A DNA stretch of 64,000 nt from Arthrobacter alpinus (GTDB taxonomy: Bacteria; Actinomycetota; Actinomycetes; Actinomycetales; Micrococcaceae), in assembly GCF_001445575.1 (NCBI RefSeq), contig NZ_CP013200.1, positions 2,852,001-2,916,000 of the forward strand. The letters are read 5' to 3'. Numbering within the stretch: position 1 is the stretch's first letter; the number at the start of each line of letters is the position of its first letter. Shown piece by piece: positions 19,727 to 29,084 of this stretch. The notes beneath the pieces are model-generated. The model was not told the DNA's origin and ran no database searches. It saw only the letters and a list, made by a program, of their open reading frames with translations. Made by a program: the position numbers and the translations under genes.

Positions 19727-19842
19727 ATCAGCCAACCTAGCTCTTGAATCATGTGGACTTGTCAGACCAACCATAGTGGCTGGCAACCGGTTGCACGAGC
19801 CGAATCGATGAGGTGCATCGGTGGCCATCAGCGAAGGCGTGG

Positions 19843-20336
19843 TCAACGCCGCTTACCACCCACGCCGGGCACGGAGGTGGCTTGCTGCATCCACGTGGCA
19901 ATCTGGGATTGGTCCATGGCGGCCAGAGACTCAATCTCTACGCCGCGCGTCGCCTTGCCCATGCCCACTGGCGTCACCGGAGGACAGGCTGGAGCGCTGC
20001 TCCGTTCACAAACATGAGCTTAACGTGGTCCACGAAGGCACCGCTACTGAAACACCAGCCCTCACCTACACCGTAGTACGCCATGCCCCACTTAACGGAG
20101 CGCTCCAGGCCCGGCAGAGTCTTGGCCGCCAGTGCATCCACAGCCTCGGCAATACCTCGCTGAGGTTGCGGAAGACTGGCGATATACGCGAACACCGGCT
20201 TGTCGCCAACCGCCGCTTTCGCGGGGCTTGCCCTGCCGGTCATGGCCACGTGCAGCTCGAAGTTGCCATGGGTTGACGTAGCGCTGGGCACGCCTGAAGG
20301 TGTGGCAGCGTTCTTGCCATGCTCCGTGCTGGTCAT
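19843..20336 (-). pseudogene. DUF1801 (YdhG-like) protein, one-base frameshift
   Basis: Small cytoplasmic protein of the DUF1801/YdhG family. The first frame gives AYIASLPQPQRGIAEAVDAL and VKWGMAYYGVGEGWCFSSGA before a premature TGA at 19974. The next frame continues with the expected VGMGKATRGVEIESLAAMD and ends at 19843. One missing base near 19982-19983 (a CC run on the coding strand) accounts for the break; repaired, it is about 164 residues. The family function is not established. AAGGAG lies upstream of ATG 20336. Confidence 0.7.
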
Positions 20337-20440
20337 GGCGACATATTACTCCTTGGCTCCTCGCCAGCCACCTTGGCTGCCACTTTCCTGGGGTCCTGGG
20401 GTACCTTGAAAGCGTCCGTGCGATCCGGAGCCAGCCGGCA

Positions 20441-21352
20441 TCAGCGGTCAGTGGATTCCGGTGCCGGAACTGCGGAGTTCTGGACTGCGGTGGGCTGGGC
20501 ACCATATTCGGTAGCCGCCCACGAGGCGAGCAGGCGCAGCGACTGTTCGGAGGCGGAGCCCGGTTCGGCGGCATAAATGGTCAGTGTCAGACCAGGTTCG
20601 GCAGCCATCTCTAGGCCCTCGAAGGCCAGGGTGAGCTCGCCAACAATCGGGTGGTGGAAGGTCTTGGATCCGGTCCCGTGATGGCGAACGTTGTGTGCGC
20701 CCCACCGTCGCCGGAAGTCCTCGGAGCGCGTACTGATCTCCCCGATCAGCTCGTGAAGGTCCTTGTTGTGCGGGTCGCGGGCCGCTTCAGTGCGCAAGAT
20801 GGCGACCGTCACCTCCGCGAACAACTCCCAATCGGGATAAAAGTCCTGTGCCCGCTCGTCCAGGAAGGTGTAGCGGGCGATGTTGGGCGGCTGGCCCGGC
20901 ATGTCATAGACGTCCTTGTAGAACGCCCGGGCCAGCGGGTTGGCGGCCAAGATGTCCATGCGTCCGTTGCGAACGAACGCTGGGCCGGCAGTGACTGCGT
21001 CCAGCGTCCACTGCAGACTTTGGTGCCCCGCCCAGGTTTTGGAGTTGCGGCGCCGCGGCGGCCTGGCCACAGGACTGGCCGCATGGGCGAGATCGAACAG
21101 GTGCGCGCGTTCGGCGTCGTCAAGGCACAGCGCCTTGGCGAGGCTATCGAGGACTTCCGGTGACGCGCCGCTGATGGCGCCACGTTCCATGCGGGTGTAA
21201 TACTCGATGCTCACTCCGGCCATGGTGGCCACTTCACTGCGTCGCAGACCCGCGACCCGCCGGTTGGTGCCAGCGGGGAGCCCCACCTGCTCCGGGCTGA
21301 CCTTGGCGCGGCGTGAGGAAAGGAACTCACGCACTTCTGCTCGATTGTTCAT
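20441..21352 (-). CDS. XRE-family regulator with MmyB-like ligand domain
   Basis: A 303-residue transcription factor. The N-terminal helix-turn-helix (about 8-75) includes RRVAGLRRSEVATMAGVSIEYYTRMERG, and the C-terminal domain (about 105-280) is the MmyB-like PAS-type ligand pocket, with WTLDAVTAGPAFVRNGRMDILAANPLARAFY. It is divergent from the MFS gene at 21520. In actinobacteria such regulators commonly sit beside oxidoreductases and MFS exporters, so it probably controls the 21.5-23.9 kb unit; the ligand (often a fatty acid) is inferred. Confidence 0.88.
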   Translation of the reverse strand: MNNRAEVREFLSSRRAKVSPEQVGLPAGTNRRVAGLRRSEVATMAGVSIEYYTRMERGAISGASPEVLDSLAKALCLDDAERAHLFDLAHAASPVARPPRRRNSKTWAGHQSLQWTLDAVTAGPAFVRNGRMDILAANPLARAFYKDVYDMPGQPPNIARYTFLDERAQDFYPDWELFAEVTVAILRTEAARDPHNKDLHELIGEISTRSEDFRRRWGAHNVRHHGTGSKTFHHPIVGELTLAFEGLEMAAEPGLTLTIYAAEPGSASEQSLRLLASWAATEYGAQPTAVQNSAVPAPESTDR

Positions 21353-21519
21353 ATCCCCACCCTATCTACGGTCCGCCCCTTGAGGGAGTCCCTGCCAGTG
21401 CCCCTACCAACCGGGACTCCCTAGAGCCCTTCAACCAGTGTTTACTTGACTCACAGCAGTCAGCAACGCTGTCTCACCACCCCTCAATTGCCCCAGCCAC
21501 AAGGAAGAGTCTGAGCACC

Positions 21520-22768
21520 TTGACTTCAAAAACTACGCCAAGTAGCAAGGGCAGCAGCACCGTGCCGGTGCTCCCAACCGAGCTACCCAAGCAGGAGATT
21601 CCAGAGGTCGCGGTGGGGCACCGTCTGCCGTTGCCAGCCTTGTTGGTTATGGCGTTGATGGGATTCATCCTGATCTCCACCGAGACGATGCCGGCCGGGC
21701 TGCTGCCGCAAATCGCGGGCGGCCTAAATGTTGCAGAAGGGACCGCAGGTCAGCTGGTCAGCGCCTACGCCCTCGGCACAGTCATTCTGACGGTCCCCGC
21801 TATCGCATTGACCCGCGGCATGCGGCGCAAACCCGTCTTCCTTGTGGGCATCCTGGGATTTCTGCTCGCCAACACCATTGCGGCCTTCTCTGCCGACATT
21901 TTGTTGACCTTGGCTGTCCGCTTCCTGGCCGGGGCATTCTCGGGCCTGCTGTGGGGCATGCTTGCCGGGTACGCCCGCCGCATCACCGCACCGGAGCTGG
22001 CAGGCCGAGCTCTGGCCATCGCTTCCCTTGGCACCCCGCTGGGATTGGCGCTGGGAACGCCGTTCGGGTCATGGTTGGGGACCACGTTCGATTGGCGTTG
22101 GTCGTTTGCGGTCCTGTCGGTGTTGACCACTCTCACGGCCCTGCTGGCCCTACTATTTGTCCCAGACGCGTCGGGACAGCGGGCCGAATCCCAGATCCCC
22201 ATGGTGCGCGTTTTTGCCATCCCGGGTGTCAGCGTGATCCTTGTGGTCATTTTCGCGTGGATGCTGGCACACAACACCGCCTACACCTACATCGCTTCTT
22301 ATCTGCGCTCGGCAAACATTCCCTTGAGCGTTGATGTGGCGCTGGTGGTGTTCGGCGTCTCCGCCCTGATCGGCATCGCCCTGACCGGTGTCCTCATTGA
22401 CCGCGCACCCAGACCCCTGGTGCTGGCTAGCCTGGCCCTGTTCCTCACGGCCGGCGTGATCTTCTTCGCAGGATCCCACTCCCTCATGGCTGTGCTCACA
22501 GCGCTAGTGTTGTGGGGAGTTGCCTTTGGCGGAGCAGCGCCACAATTGCAAACGGCCATTAGTGAGGCAAGTGGCGAGAACGCTGACGTCGCCAACTCTT
22601 TGCTCGGGTGGCGTTCAACCTCGCTATTTTCGGCGCCGGCGTGCTGGGGCTATTCTGATCAGCAACTACGACGCAACGCTCCTGGCACTCGTGATGGTGG
22701 CCCTGGGCGCGATAGCGTTGATTATCGTCTTCACCGCCCGCCGTACAGCATTCCCCGCCCACCACTAA
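21520..22768 (+). pseudogene. MFS transporter, DHA1 type, two one-base frameshifts
   Basis: A 12-helix exporter resembling the AraJ/YdhP group: ISTETMPAGLLPQIAGGLNV and LAGAFSGLLWGMLAGYARR are typical. TTG 21520 behind AAGGAAG is the most plausible start. The frame is lost at the GGG run 22606-22608 and again at the GGGG run 22646-22649. Restoring one G in each gives SLLGVAFNLAIFGAGVLGAI and a normal 416-residue protein ending at 22768. Two independent single-base losses 40 bases apart, both in G runs, suggest sequence error. Confidence 0.82.
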
Positions 22769-22868
22769 CACCGGTGCGGGACTGCGCTGTCCCCGTCCTG
22801 CACGATCCACCCGCGACCACCGATCCACACCAGCCCATTAACACCAGTCCATTAACACCAGGAGAATC

Positions 22869-23909
22869 ATGCTCACCGTCAAGGCCTACGCCGCACCGTC
22901 CGCCACTGAGGCACTCGTGCCGACCACGCTCACCCGCCGCGATGTGGGCCCGCATGATGTCCTGATCGACATCAAGTTTGCCGGAATCTGCCACTCCGAC
23001 ATCCACACGGTCCGCGGCGACTGGGGCCCGCAAAGCTTCCCTCTAACACCCGGCCATGAAATTGCCGGCATCGTGACTGAGATTGGCTCCGCCGTCACCC
23101 GTCACGCAGTGGGCGACCGCGTGGGAGTCGGCTGCATGGTCAACTCCTGTGGCGAATGCACCCATTGCCAGGCTGGCGAAGAGCAGTATTGCCTCAAAGG
23201 AAATACCGGAACATATGGCGCCGTTGATCGCGACGGAACCATCACTCAAGGCGGATATGCCACTCACGTGGTGGTCACCGAAAACTTCGTCGTCACCATC
23301 CCCGACAGGCTCGCTCTCGACGTCGCTGCCCCTCTGCTCTGCGCCGGCATCACCACCTACTCGCCGCTGCGCCATTGGGACGCGGGCCCGGGCAAGAAGG
23401 TCGCGATCGTCGGCATGGGCGGTCTGGGCCACATGGGTGTGAAACTCGCTGCGGCCATGGGTGCCGACGTCACCGTACTGTCTCAAACCTTGAGCAAGCG
23501 CGACGACGGACTTAAGTTTGGTGCACATCGTTACTATGCAACGAGCGACCCGGAGACGTTCACCGAATTAGCTGGCAGCTTCGATTTGATCGTCAGCACC
23601 ATCAGCGCTGAAGTCGACATCAACGCTTATCTGCGATTGCTCGCAGTTAACGGCACGCTGGTCTTGGTGGGAGCACCCCCGGAGGCACTGCCCGTTCAGG
23701 CATTCACATTGATCCCGGCACGCCGTGCCTTTGCCGGCTCCACCATTGGCGGCATCCGCGAAACACAGGAAATGCTCGACTTCTGTGCCGAACACGGACT
23801 GGGCGCCGAAATCGAGGTCATCTCCGCTGAGCAGATCAATGATGCTTACGAACGCGTCTTGGCCTCCGATGTCCGCTACCGCTTTGTCATAGACACAGCC
23901 ACACTGTAA
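22869..23909 (+). CDS. Zinc-dependent NAD(P) alcohol dehydrogenase
   Basis: A 346-residue medium-chain dehydrogenase of the cinnamyl-alcohol/YahK group, oxidising alcohols or reducing aldehydes. Catalytic zinc ligands are in GICHSDIHT (Cys about 38), GHEIAGIV (His-Glu about 60) and [12 protein letters not shown] (Cys about 157). The structural zinc lobe is [15 protein letters not shown]. The cofactor motif is [14 protein letters not shown] lies just before ATG 22869. It is downstream of the MFS gene and upstream of a lipoprotein gene in the same direction. Confidence 0.95.
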   Translation: MLTVKAYAAPSATEALVPTTLTRRDVGPHDVLIDIKFAGICHSDIHTVRGDWGPQSFPLTPGHEIAGIVTEIGSAVTRHAVGDRVGVGCMVNSCGECTHCQAGEEQYCLKGNTGTYGAVDRDGTITQGGYATHVVVTENFVVTIPDRLALDVAAPLLCAGITTYSPLRHWDAGPGKKVAIVGMGGLGHMGVKLAAAMGADVTVLSQTLSKRDDGLKFGAHRYYATSDPETFTELAGSFDLIVSTISAEVDINAYLRLLAVNGTLVLVGAPPEALPVQAFTLIPARRAFAGSTIGGIRETQEMLDFCAEHGLGAEIEVISAEQINDAYERVLASDVRYRFVIDTATL

Positions 23910-23963
23910 CTAGCTAAGCCGACCCCGCCAGCCCCGGGGTTCCGGCCTCAGAAAGGTAACCCC

Positions 23964-24521
23964 ATGCGGCGACGCTTCCTCACCATCGGGTCTTTGGCAG
24001 CACTGTTGGCCTTGGCCGGCTGCACATCAGCCACTGAATCAGGACCTACCGGCACAGCGAGCGGAACCGGAACTCAGCTAAACCAGGGCCAAGGGGTCAG
24101 CAGCAACGCCGCATCAGATCCGGCAACAACGGCAACAGGAGCAACAGTTTCCCCGGCAGAGAAGGTGCTTGTCCGCTTCACCTCCGGGGAAACCGCTGTT
24201 GATGTCAGCATTGCCCCCGACAATCCCACCGCTAGGGACTTCCTTTCGTTGCTCCCGCTGACCATCCCGGTGGAGGAATTCGCCGGTAAGGAGAAACTAG
24301 GGGCGCTCCCCCGGGAGTTGGCGACGGAGGGTTCCCCCGGCTCCGACCCCGAAGACGGAGATCTCATTTACTTCATCCCGTGGGGGAACCTCGGCTTCTA
24401 TTACAACGCCGACGGGATCGGGTACTCCGATCAAACCATCCATCTGGGCACCTACAACGCCACCGTCGCACAGCTGGCCCAACTCGAAGGTGGCGCTATC
24501 AGTGTCGAGATCGTGAAGTGA
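23964..24521 (+). CDS. Cyclophilin-like-domain lipoprotein
   Basis: A 185-residue exported lipoprotein. The signal peptide ends in the lipobox LALAGC (Cys about 20), then a Thr/Ser/Gly-rich linker to about residue 65. The C-terminal domain (about 70-185) contains ARDFLSLLPLTIPVEEF, DLIYFIPWGNLGFYYN and a final VAQLAQLEGGAISVEIV, the pattern of the cyclophilin-like fold. It is anchored outside the membrane. Biochemical role unknown; its conserved neighbour is the alcohol dehydrogenase. Confidence 0.85.
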   Translation: MRRRFLTIGSLAALLALAGCTSATESGPTGTASGTGTQLNQGQGVSSNAASDPATTATGATVSPAEKVLVRFTSGETAVDVSIAPDNPTARDFLSLLPLTIPVEEFAGKEKLGALPRELATEGSPGSDPEDGDLIYFIPWGNLGFYYNADGIGYSDQTIHLGTYNATVAQLAQLEGGAISVEIVK

Positions 24522-24588
24522 ACACGCTGTTGAGCCATGCCCTTACCGTGCGCAGCCGTCAGGGGCGCAACTACCTCAGGAGTTACTT

Positions 24589-25706
24589 GTGACCCGCACT
24601 CGTTCGTCCGCCGCCACCTTCTTGGGCTTGAGTCTCGCTGCCAGCATCCTGCTGTCATCGTGCACAACAGCCCAACCGTCAGCCACACCGCCGCAATCCA
24701 TGACCCCACATCCAGCAAGCCGGGCTCGGGAAGCCAGATGCCGGCGTCGGGCATGGGCACCCCTACAACCGTCTCGACAGGACTGGACGCACCGTGGTCG
24801 GTGGCGTTTCTCAATGACACCCCGCTGCTCAGCGAACGCGACAGTTCGCGCATTCTGGAGGTTGCCAGCGACGGTTCCACACGCGCCGTCGGAACCATCC
24901 AGGGTGTGGAAGGGACAGGTGAAGGCGGACTGTTGGGCATAGCGGTCGATGAACAAGGCCGCCTTTATGCTTACTCAACCGCGGCCGGAGGCAACCGAAT
25001 CCAACGATTCGCAATCTCCGGCAAGCCTGGGTCGCTGGCCCTAGGGCAAGCCGAAACCATCCTCGAGGACATTCCCTCGGCCAGCAACCACAACGGCGGC
25101 CGCCTCGCCTTTGGCCCCGATGGCATGCTGTACGCCACCACGGGCGACGCCGGACAGCGGTCCCTCGCGCAGGACCTCGGTTCACTCGGCGGCAAGATCC
25201 TGCGCATGACGCCCGACGGTGACGTGCCGAAGGACAACCCCTTTTCCGGTTCCCTCGTCTTCAGTTATGGGCACCGCAATCCGCAAGGACTGGCCTGGGC
25301 CGCGGACGGCACCATGTTCGCCACGGAGTTCGGGCAAAATACGTGGGACGAGCTGAACATCATCACCGCAGGAGCCAACTACGGCTGGCCAACAGTGGAG
25401 GGAATCGCTACGGCGGGCGGCTTCACCAACCCGGTCCAGCAATGGGCACCTGATAGGGCCAGCCCCAGCGGTATGACCCAACGTGACGGCATGCTGTACA
25501 TCGCCAACCTGCGCGGCGAAGTGCTGCGCGCGGTTCCGGTCGCAGACCCCACCACCTCCACCGATTATTTCGGCGGGGAGTTCGGCCGGCTCCGAGATGT
25601 CACCGTTGCTCCGAACGGGGCGTTGTGGGTCCTTACCAATAACACCGACGGTCGTGGCACGCCAGGCGCAGAGGATGACCGGATATTGGCTGTCATCCCG
25701 GAATGA
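24589..25706 (+). pseudogene. PQQ-dependent sugar dehydrogenase (GSDH propeller) lipoprotein, one-base frameshift
   Basis: Secreted quinoprotein of the soluble aldose/sorbosone dehydrogenase family. GTG 24589 behind CAGGAG begins a lipoprotein signal ending LLSSC. The propeller domain is in another frame: LDAPWSVAFLNDTPLLSERD, SASNHNGGRLAFGPDGMLYATTGD (with the metal-site residues), FSYGHRNPQGLAWAADG and WDELNIITAGANYGWPTVEG. The frames join if one C is restored in the C4 run at 24704-24707, giving about 372 residues. No PQQ synthesis genes are in the window, so PQQ would come from elsewhere. Confidence 0.82.
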
Positions 25707-25768
25707 TCCTGAATGTGTGCGGGCCCATAAGAAGTGAATCCAAGGACCTTCCCGGAATTCCCTGCAAA

Positions 25769-25815
25769 CAGGAGGTTTTCGAGTTTCGGGGCCCGAAGTG
25801 GGACTTGAACCAGAT
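25769..25815 (-). other. tRNA 3'-end-like remnant, copy A
   Basis: On the minus strand a GGTTCAAGTCCCAC stretch resembles a tRNA T-arm, followed by TTCGGGC as an acceptor 3' strand and a linker with CGAAAACCTCCTG. The 5' side of the T-stem does not pair, and no D-arm or anticodon arm is visible, so this is not a working tRNA. It may mark an old integration site. A 47-base ungapped look-alike is at 60675. The rest of 25707-25906 shows no gene. Confidence 0.25.
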
Positions 25816-25906
25816 GGCGCGTCACCTCTAATCGTTGGTTTGGTCTGCCATCGTTCATCGGTCAACTGATTCCTGGGAGTAGCTTTCAGATCTTTCCAGC
25901 AACCTT

Positions 25907-26194
25907 TCACCAGAACAGATGCGGACCGACGCTCGAATTCGCGCGGGCTTCCCGGTCAAGTGGGCTCAGAGCAAGTGGGCTCAGAGCAAGCATCCAAGGG
26001 AAGCGGTCGCTCACGGGAGATGCAAGACTTCCATCCGTACTCGTCGACACGGCGACCAGCTGAAACGCAAGCTCCAACAGCGCGGCACACGCCTGATCTG
26101 CGCTTTCCGACGTCAGCACAAGCGCCTCGCCATCGCGGCGGCTGACCCGAACCGGGTGATCCACTGCAGCAGCAAAGACATCGGTAGTGACCAC
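25907..26194 (-). CDS. Hypothetical protein, possibly decayed (Phd-like N-terminus)
   Basis: A 95-codon frame beginning VTTDVFAAAVDHPVRVSRRD then GEALVLTSESADQACAALLE. The N-terminal pattern is reminiscent of Phd/YefM antitoxins, but the match is only by eye. The C-terminal part holds a 15-base tandem duplication (25958-25987) that repeats ALSPL, and the end (ARANSSVGPHLFW) looks like off-frame sequence. No toxin partner is adjacent. It may be a damaged gene. The upstream RidA stop is about 30 bases away. Confidence 0.35.
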   Translation of the reverse strand: MVTTDVFAAAVDHPVRVSRRDGEALVLTSESADQACAALLELAFQLVAVSTSTDGSLASPVSDRFPWMLALSPLALSPLDREARANSSVGPHLFW

Positions 26195-26228
26195 ACCCCT
26201 GAGCGCTCTGACCAGATTCCCGGCATGG

Positions 26229-26603
26229 TCAGTGCAGGCGGCTCATCGCCTGCAGTTCGATCTCCACACGTGCCTTGAGGGGGAGGCCGGCGACAGCAAC
26301 CGTCGTCCGCGCAGGATATTGACAGTCAAAGTATCTGGCGTACACGGAGTTCATCGCGGCAAAATCATCCATGTTGACGAGGTAGACGTTGACCTTGACC
26401 ACGTCACGCCAGCTGCAACCGGCTGCCTCGAGAACGATGCCGAGGTTGTCGAAGACACGAGCAGTTTGCACCTCGATCCCACCGCTGACCAGTTGGCCGG
26501 TCTCAGGGTCGATGGGCGTCTGCCCCGACAGGAACAACAGGCCGTTAGGGACGCCACACGCTTGGGAGTATGGGCCCACAGGTACCGGAGCGCCCTCGGT
26601 CAT
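26229..26603 (-). CDS. RidA/YjgF-family enamine/imine deaminase
   Basis: A 124-residue trimeric RidA protein. Conserved blocks are PVPVGPYSQACGVPNGLLFLSGQ near 5-28, the DNLGIVLEAAGCSWRDVVKVNVYL block near 50-75, and PARTTVAVAGLPLKARVEIE near 97-116 with the Arg that binds the substrate carboxylate. It hydrolyses reactive enamine or imine by-products of PLP enzymes. The start is ATG 26603, with a GTG at 26606 equally possible. No close functional partner is adjacent. Confidence 0.9.
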   Translation of the reverse strand: MTEGAPVPVGPYSQACGVPNGLLFLSGQTPIDPETGQLVSGGIEVQTARVFDNLGIVLEAAGCSWRDVVKVNVYLVNMDDFAAMNSVYARYFDCQYPARTTVAVAGLPLKARVEIELQAMSRLH

Positions 26604-26806
26604 CACCTAGTTCAGTTCCATTATGAAAGTGCCCTCTTTTTAGGTGATGCATGCCAGATAATAGTGACTCTATAGTGCCGTCAGAAAGGAATTCTGCTCC
26701 CAGAACTCCGCGAGTTCTCCCGATCCGCTGTGCATCAGCCGCATCCCGCTCCCGGGGCCTGCCGTTGGGTTGCCCAGGGGCAGGGCACTGCCGCCAGTCA
26801 TGGCGC

Positions 26807-28399
26807 TCAGGTACGCGCTCCGTCCCCTGGCGCCAGCGTGGCGGCGAACGCCAGAATTTCCGTGGCCGGGCCTTGGGCCTTGCGCGCGTCGGCGGGCACG
26901 AAGCCCAACCGGGTGCGGCGTTCCAGCAGGTCTGCCACACTGGCGGCCCCTTCCGCCTGCACCGCGAACAGCAATTCCGCGCCCGTAATGGCCGTCCCAT
27001 CAAACAAGGGCTCCGCAAGGTGCGGGAACTGCTGGCCCAGGGCCTGCACGGTGGCGGCTTCGGTGCCGTATTTCGCCACCAACCTAGCCGGGGCTGCCAC
27101 GGCGCGCAGCTGCTTCGCAGATCCGGCACCCACGAGTGGCAGGGTCTTGGTGCGGCAGGGAACCTCGATGCCGAGCCGGGAGGTGACGGCGTCCACCGCG
27201 TCCTGAGCCATGCGTCGGTACGTGGTCATTTTCCCGCCGACCACCGTAATGGGCGTGCCCGGAACGTCACGGATCAGGTGACGCCGGGAGATATCGGCCG
27301 TACCCCCGGCTCCTGTGACGCCATGGTCTTTTGCAGCCTCCACCAGCGGCCGTAGTCCGGCAAAGGTGCCCACAATGTCATCGCGGGTCAGCGGCACGGC
27401 CAAGGTGGTGTTGACGATGCCAAGGAGGAAGCCGACGTCGTACTCCGGCACCTCGGGATGGTGACCGTTGGAGGTGTGGTCCTCCTCATCGGTCAGCCCA
27501 ATGTAGACGACGCCGCCAGGCTGGGGCAGGACGAACACGTACCGGCCGAAGTGTCCCGGCACCGCTACGGTGTGTGCGGCGTGGGGATTACCCAGCCGCT
27601 CGGCCCGAACCACCAGGTGCGTGCCGCGACTGGGTTTTACTCTCAGCCGCGGCTCGAAATCGGCGCTCCACACCCCAGTGGCATTCACCACGCTGCGAGC
27701 CCGGATGTGCACCAGCGCACCCGTCCTGGTGTCGACGGCGTCCACGCTCTCCGCTGTCACGGCCGTGGCCTTCACATCCCGGAGAACATGCGCGCCGAGG
27801 CCAGCCGCTGTCCGGGCAACGCCGAGCACCAGCCGGGCATCGTCGGCCAGCTGCCCGTCCCAGTAAAGATAGCCGCGGCGCAACTCCTTCCCATCCAGCG
27901 CCGGCACCAGGGCACCCACGGCTTGGCGGGACAGCAGCTGGGGGCGCGGCAGCACCGTGCTGCCCAGTCCCGAAAGCCTGCGCAACACATCTTAAATGAG
28001 CGTTCCGGCACCGGCCACCAGACCTTCCCATACGGGTGCACTGCGGGCGTCAGGAATGACAAATGCCAGCGGGTGGACCAGGTGCGGGGCAATCCTGCTC
28101 ATTAGCCAGCGCCGTTCCACCGCCGATTCCCAGGCAACGGGGAAATCCATCGTGGCCAGATACCTCAACCCGCCGTGGATGAGCTTGGAGCTGTAGCCGC
28201 TGGTTCCGGAGGCCAGATCATGGCTTTCCAACAGTGCAACGCTCAGGCCCCGGCTCACCGCATCCAGGGCCACCCCCACCCCGGTGATGCCGCCGCCAAC
28301 AACCGCCACATCGACGGCATGACCGCCCAGGTGTGCCAGCGAACGCCGTCGTGTCTGGTCATTAATCCAGCTCGGATTCGGAGTGGCCACAGCGCCCAT
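26807..28399 (-). pseudogene. glpD: Glycerol-3-phosphate dehydrogenase GlpD, in-frame nonsense codon
   Basis: FAD-linked membrane-associated enzyme oxidising glycerol-3-phosphate to dihydroxyacetone phosphate. The N-terminal FAD motif VAVVGGGITGVGVALDAVSR and SGYSSKLIHGGLRYL are intact. At codon 136 a TAA (27992-27994) interrupts the conserved GTLI-Tyr-DVL segment; the same frame then continues unbroken to residue 530 with SRGTHLVVRAERL, YVFVLPQPGGVVYIGLTDEE and VVGGKMTTYRRMAQDAV. A TAC (Tyr) to TAA change would explain it. Unlike other breaks in the window this is a substitution. The gene starts two bases after the TetR stop, with AAAGGGGA inside the TetR end. Confidence 0.88.
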
Positions 28400-28401
28400 G
28401 G

Positions 28402-29067
28402 TTAGTCCCCTTTAAACTTGTTGGTCAGAAGATTTTCTTCCATAGACGCGGCTTTCGTGACTCCCTCGAGTTCAACACCGCAGGGGGCCGGCGGCGTGAG
28501 GTAGCGTTCCAGCATTTTGGCCAGCTCCGCCAAGGATTCCTCGAAGACGCCCATCTTCAGGAGCACCCGAGAGGACAGAGCGAGCCCCTGGACCGCGAGC
28601 AGCAGCGTGACTGCGGTGCCAGCCGCCGGGTCCATGCTGCAGTCGGCGGTGCCGGCGTCGAGCAGTCCCTGCAACCGCTCGAGGATGAGTTGCTGGCTTG
28701 CCCCGAATCTGTCCGTGACATACGGGATCAGGAATTCCGGGTCGCGTTCGGAAATGGAGGCAAGCAGCTCTGATGTGACAAAAAGCCGCACACTTTCCAC
28801 GGCGAAGTGCACAAGCTGCTGGCGTCCGGAACCGGCTGGCGTGCCCGACCACACAGCCCCGGTATAGCTGCGGAACTCCTGGGTCAGGGCCGCCAACACA
28901 GCATTTTCCACTGATCCCATGCGGCGATAAAACGTCATTCGGGACATGCCAGCCCGTTCGGCAATGTCATTGGCGGTGGTTCGCCTGACGCCGTGAAGCA
29001 CCACAGATTCCCGGATGGCGGCCAGGAGCTTCTCATCTGTCGGCGTGCTGGTACGTTGTGACTCCAT
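28402..29067 (-). CDS. TetR-family transcriptional regulator
   Basis: A 221-residue repressor with the N-terminal helix-turn-helix TTANDIAERAGMSRMTFYRRM near residues 30-50 and a C-terminal ligand domain. It is in the same unit as glpD and divergent from the FAD enzyme at 29085, with only 17 bases between the two start codons. Start ATG 29067 is favoured; a GTG at 29076 is also in frame. The effector is probably a lipid or acyl compound, inferred from the neighbours. Confidence 0.88.
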   Translation of the reverse strand: MESQRTSTPTDEKLLAAIRESVVLHGVRRTTANDIAERAGMSRMTFYRRMGSVENAVLAALTQEFRSYTGAVWSGTPAGSGRQQLVHFAVESVRLFVTSELLASISERDPEFLIPYVTDRFGASQQLILERLQGLLDAGTADCSMDPAAGTAVTLLLAVQGLALSSRVLLKMGVFEESLAELAKMLERYLTPPAPCGVELEGVTKAASMEENLLTNKFKGD

Positions 29068-29084
29068 GTGTAACACTGTATCTC

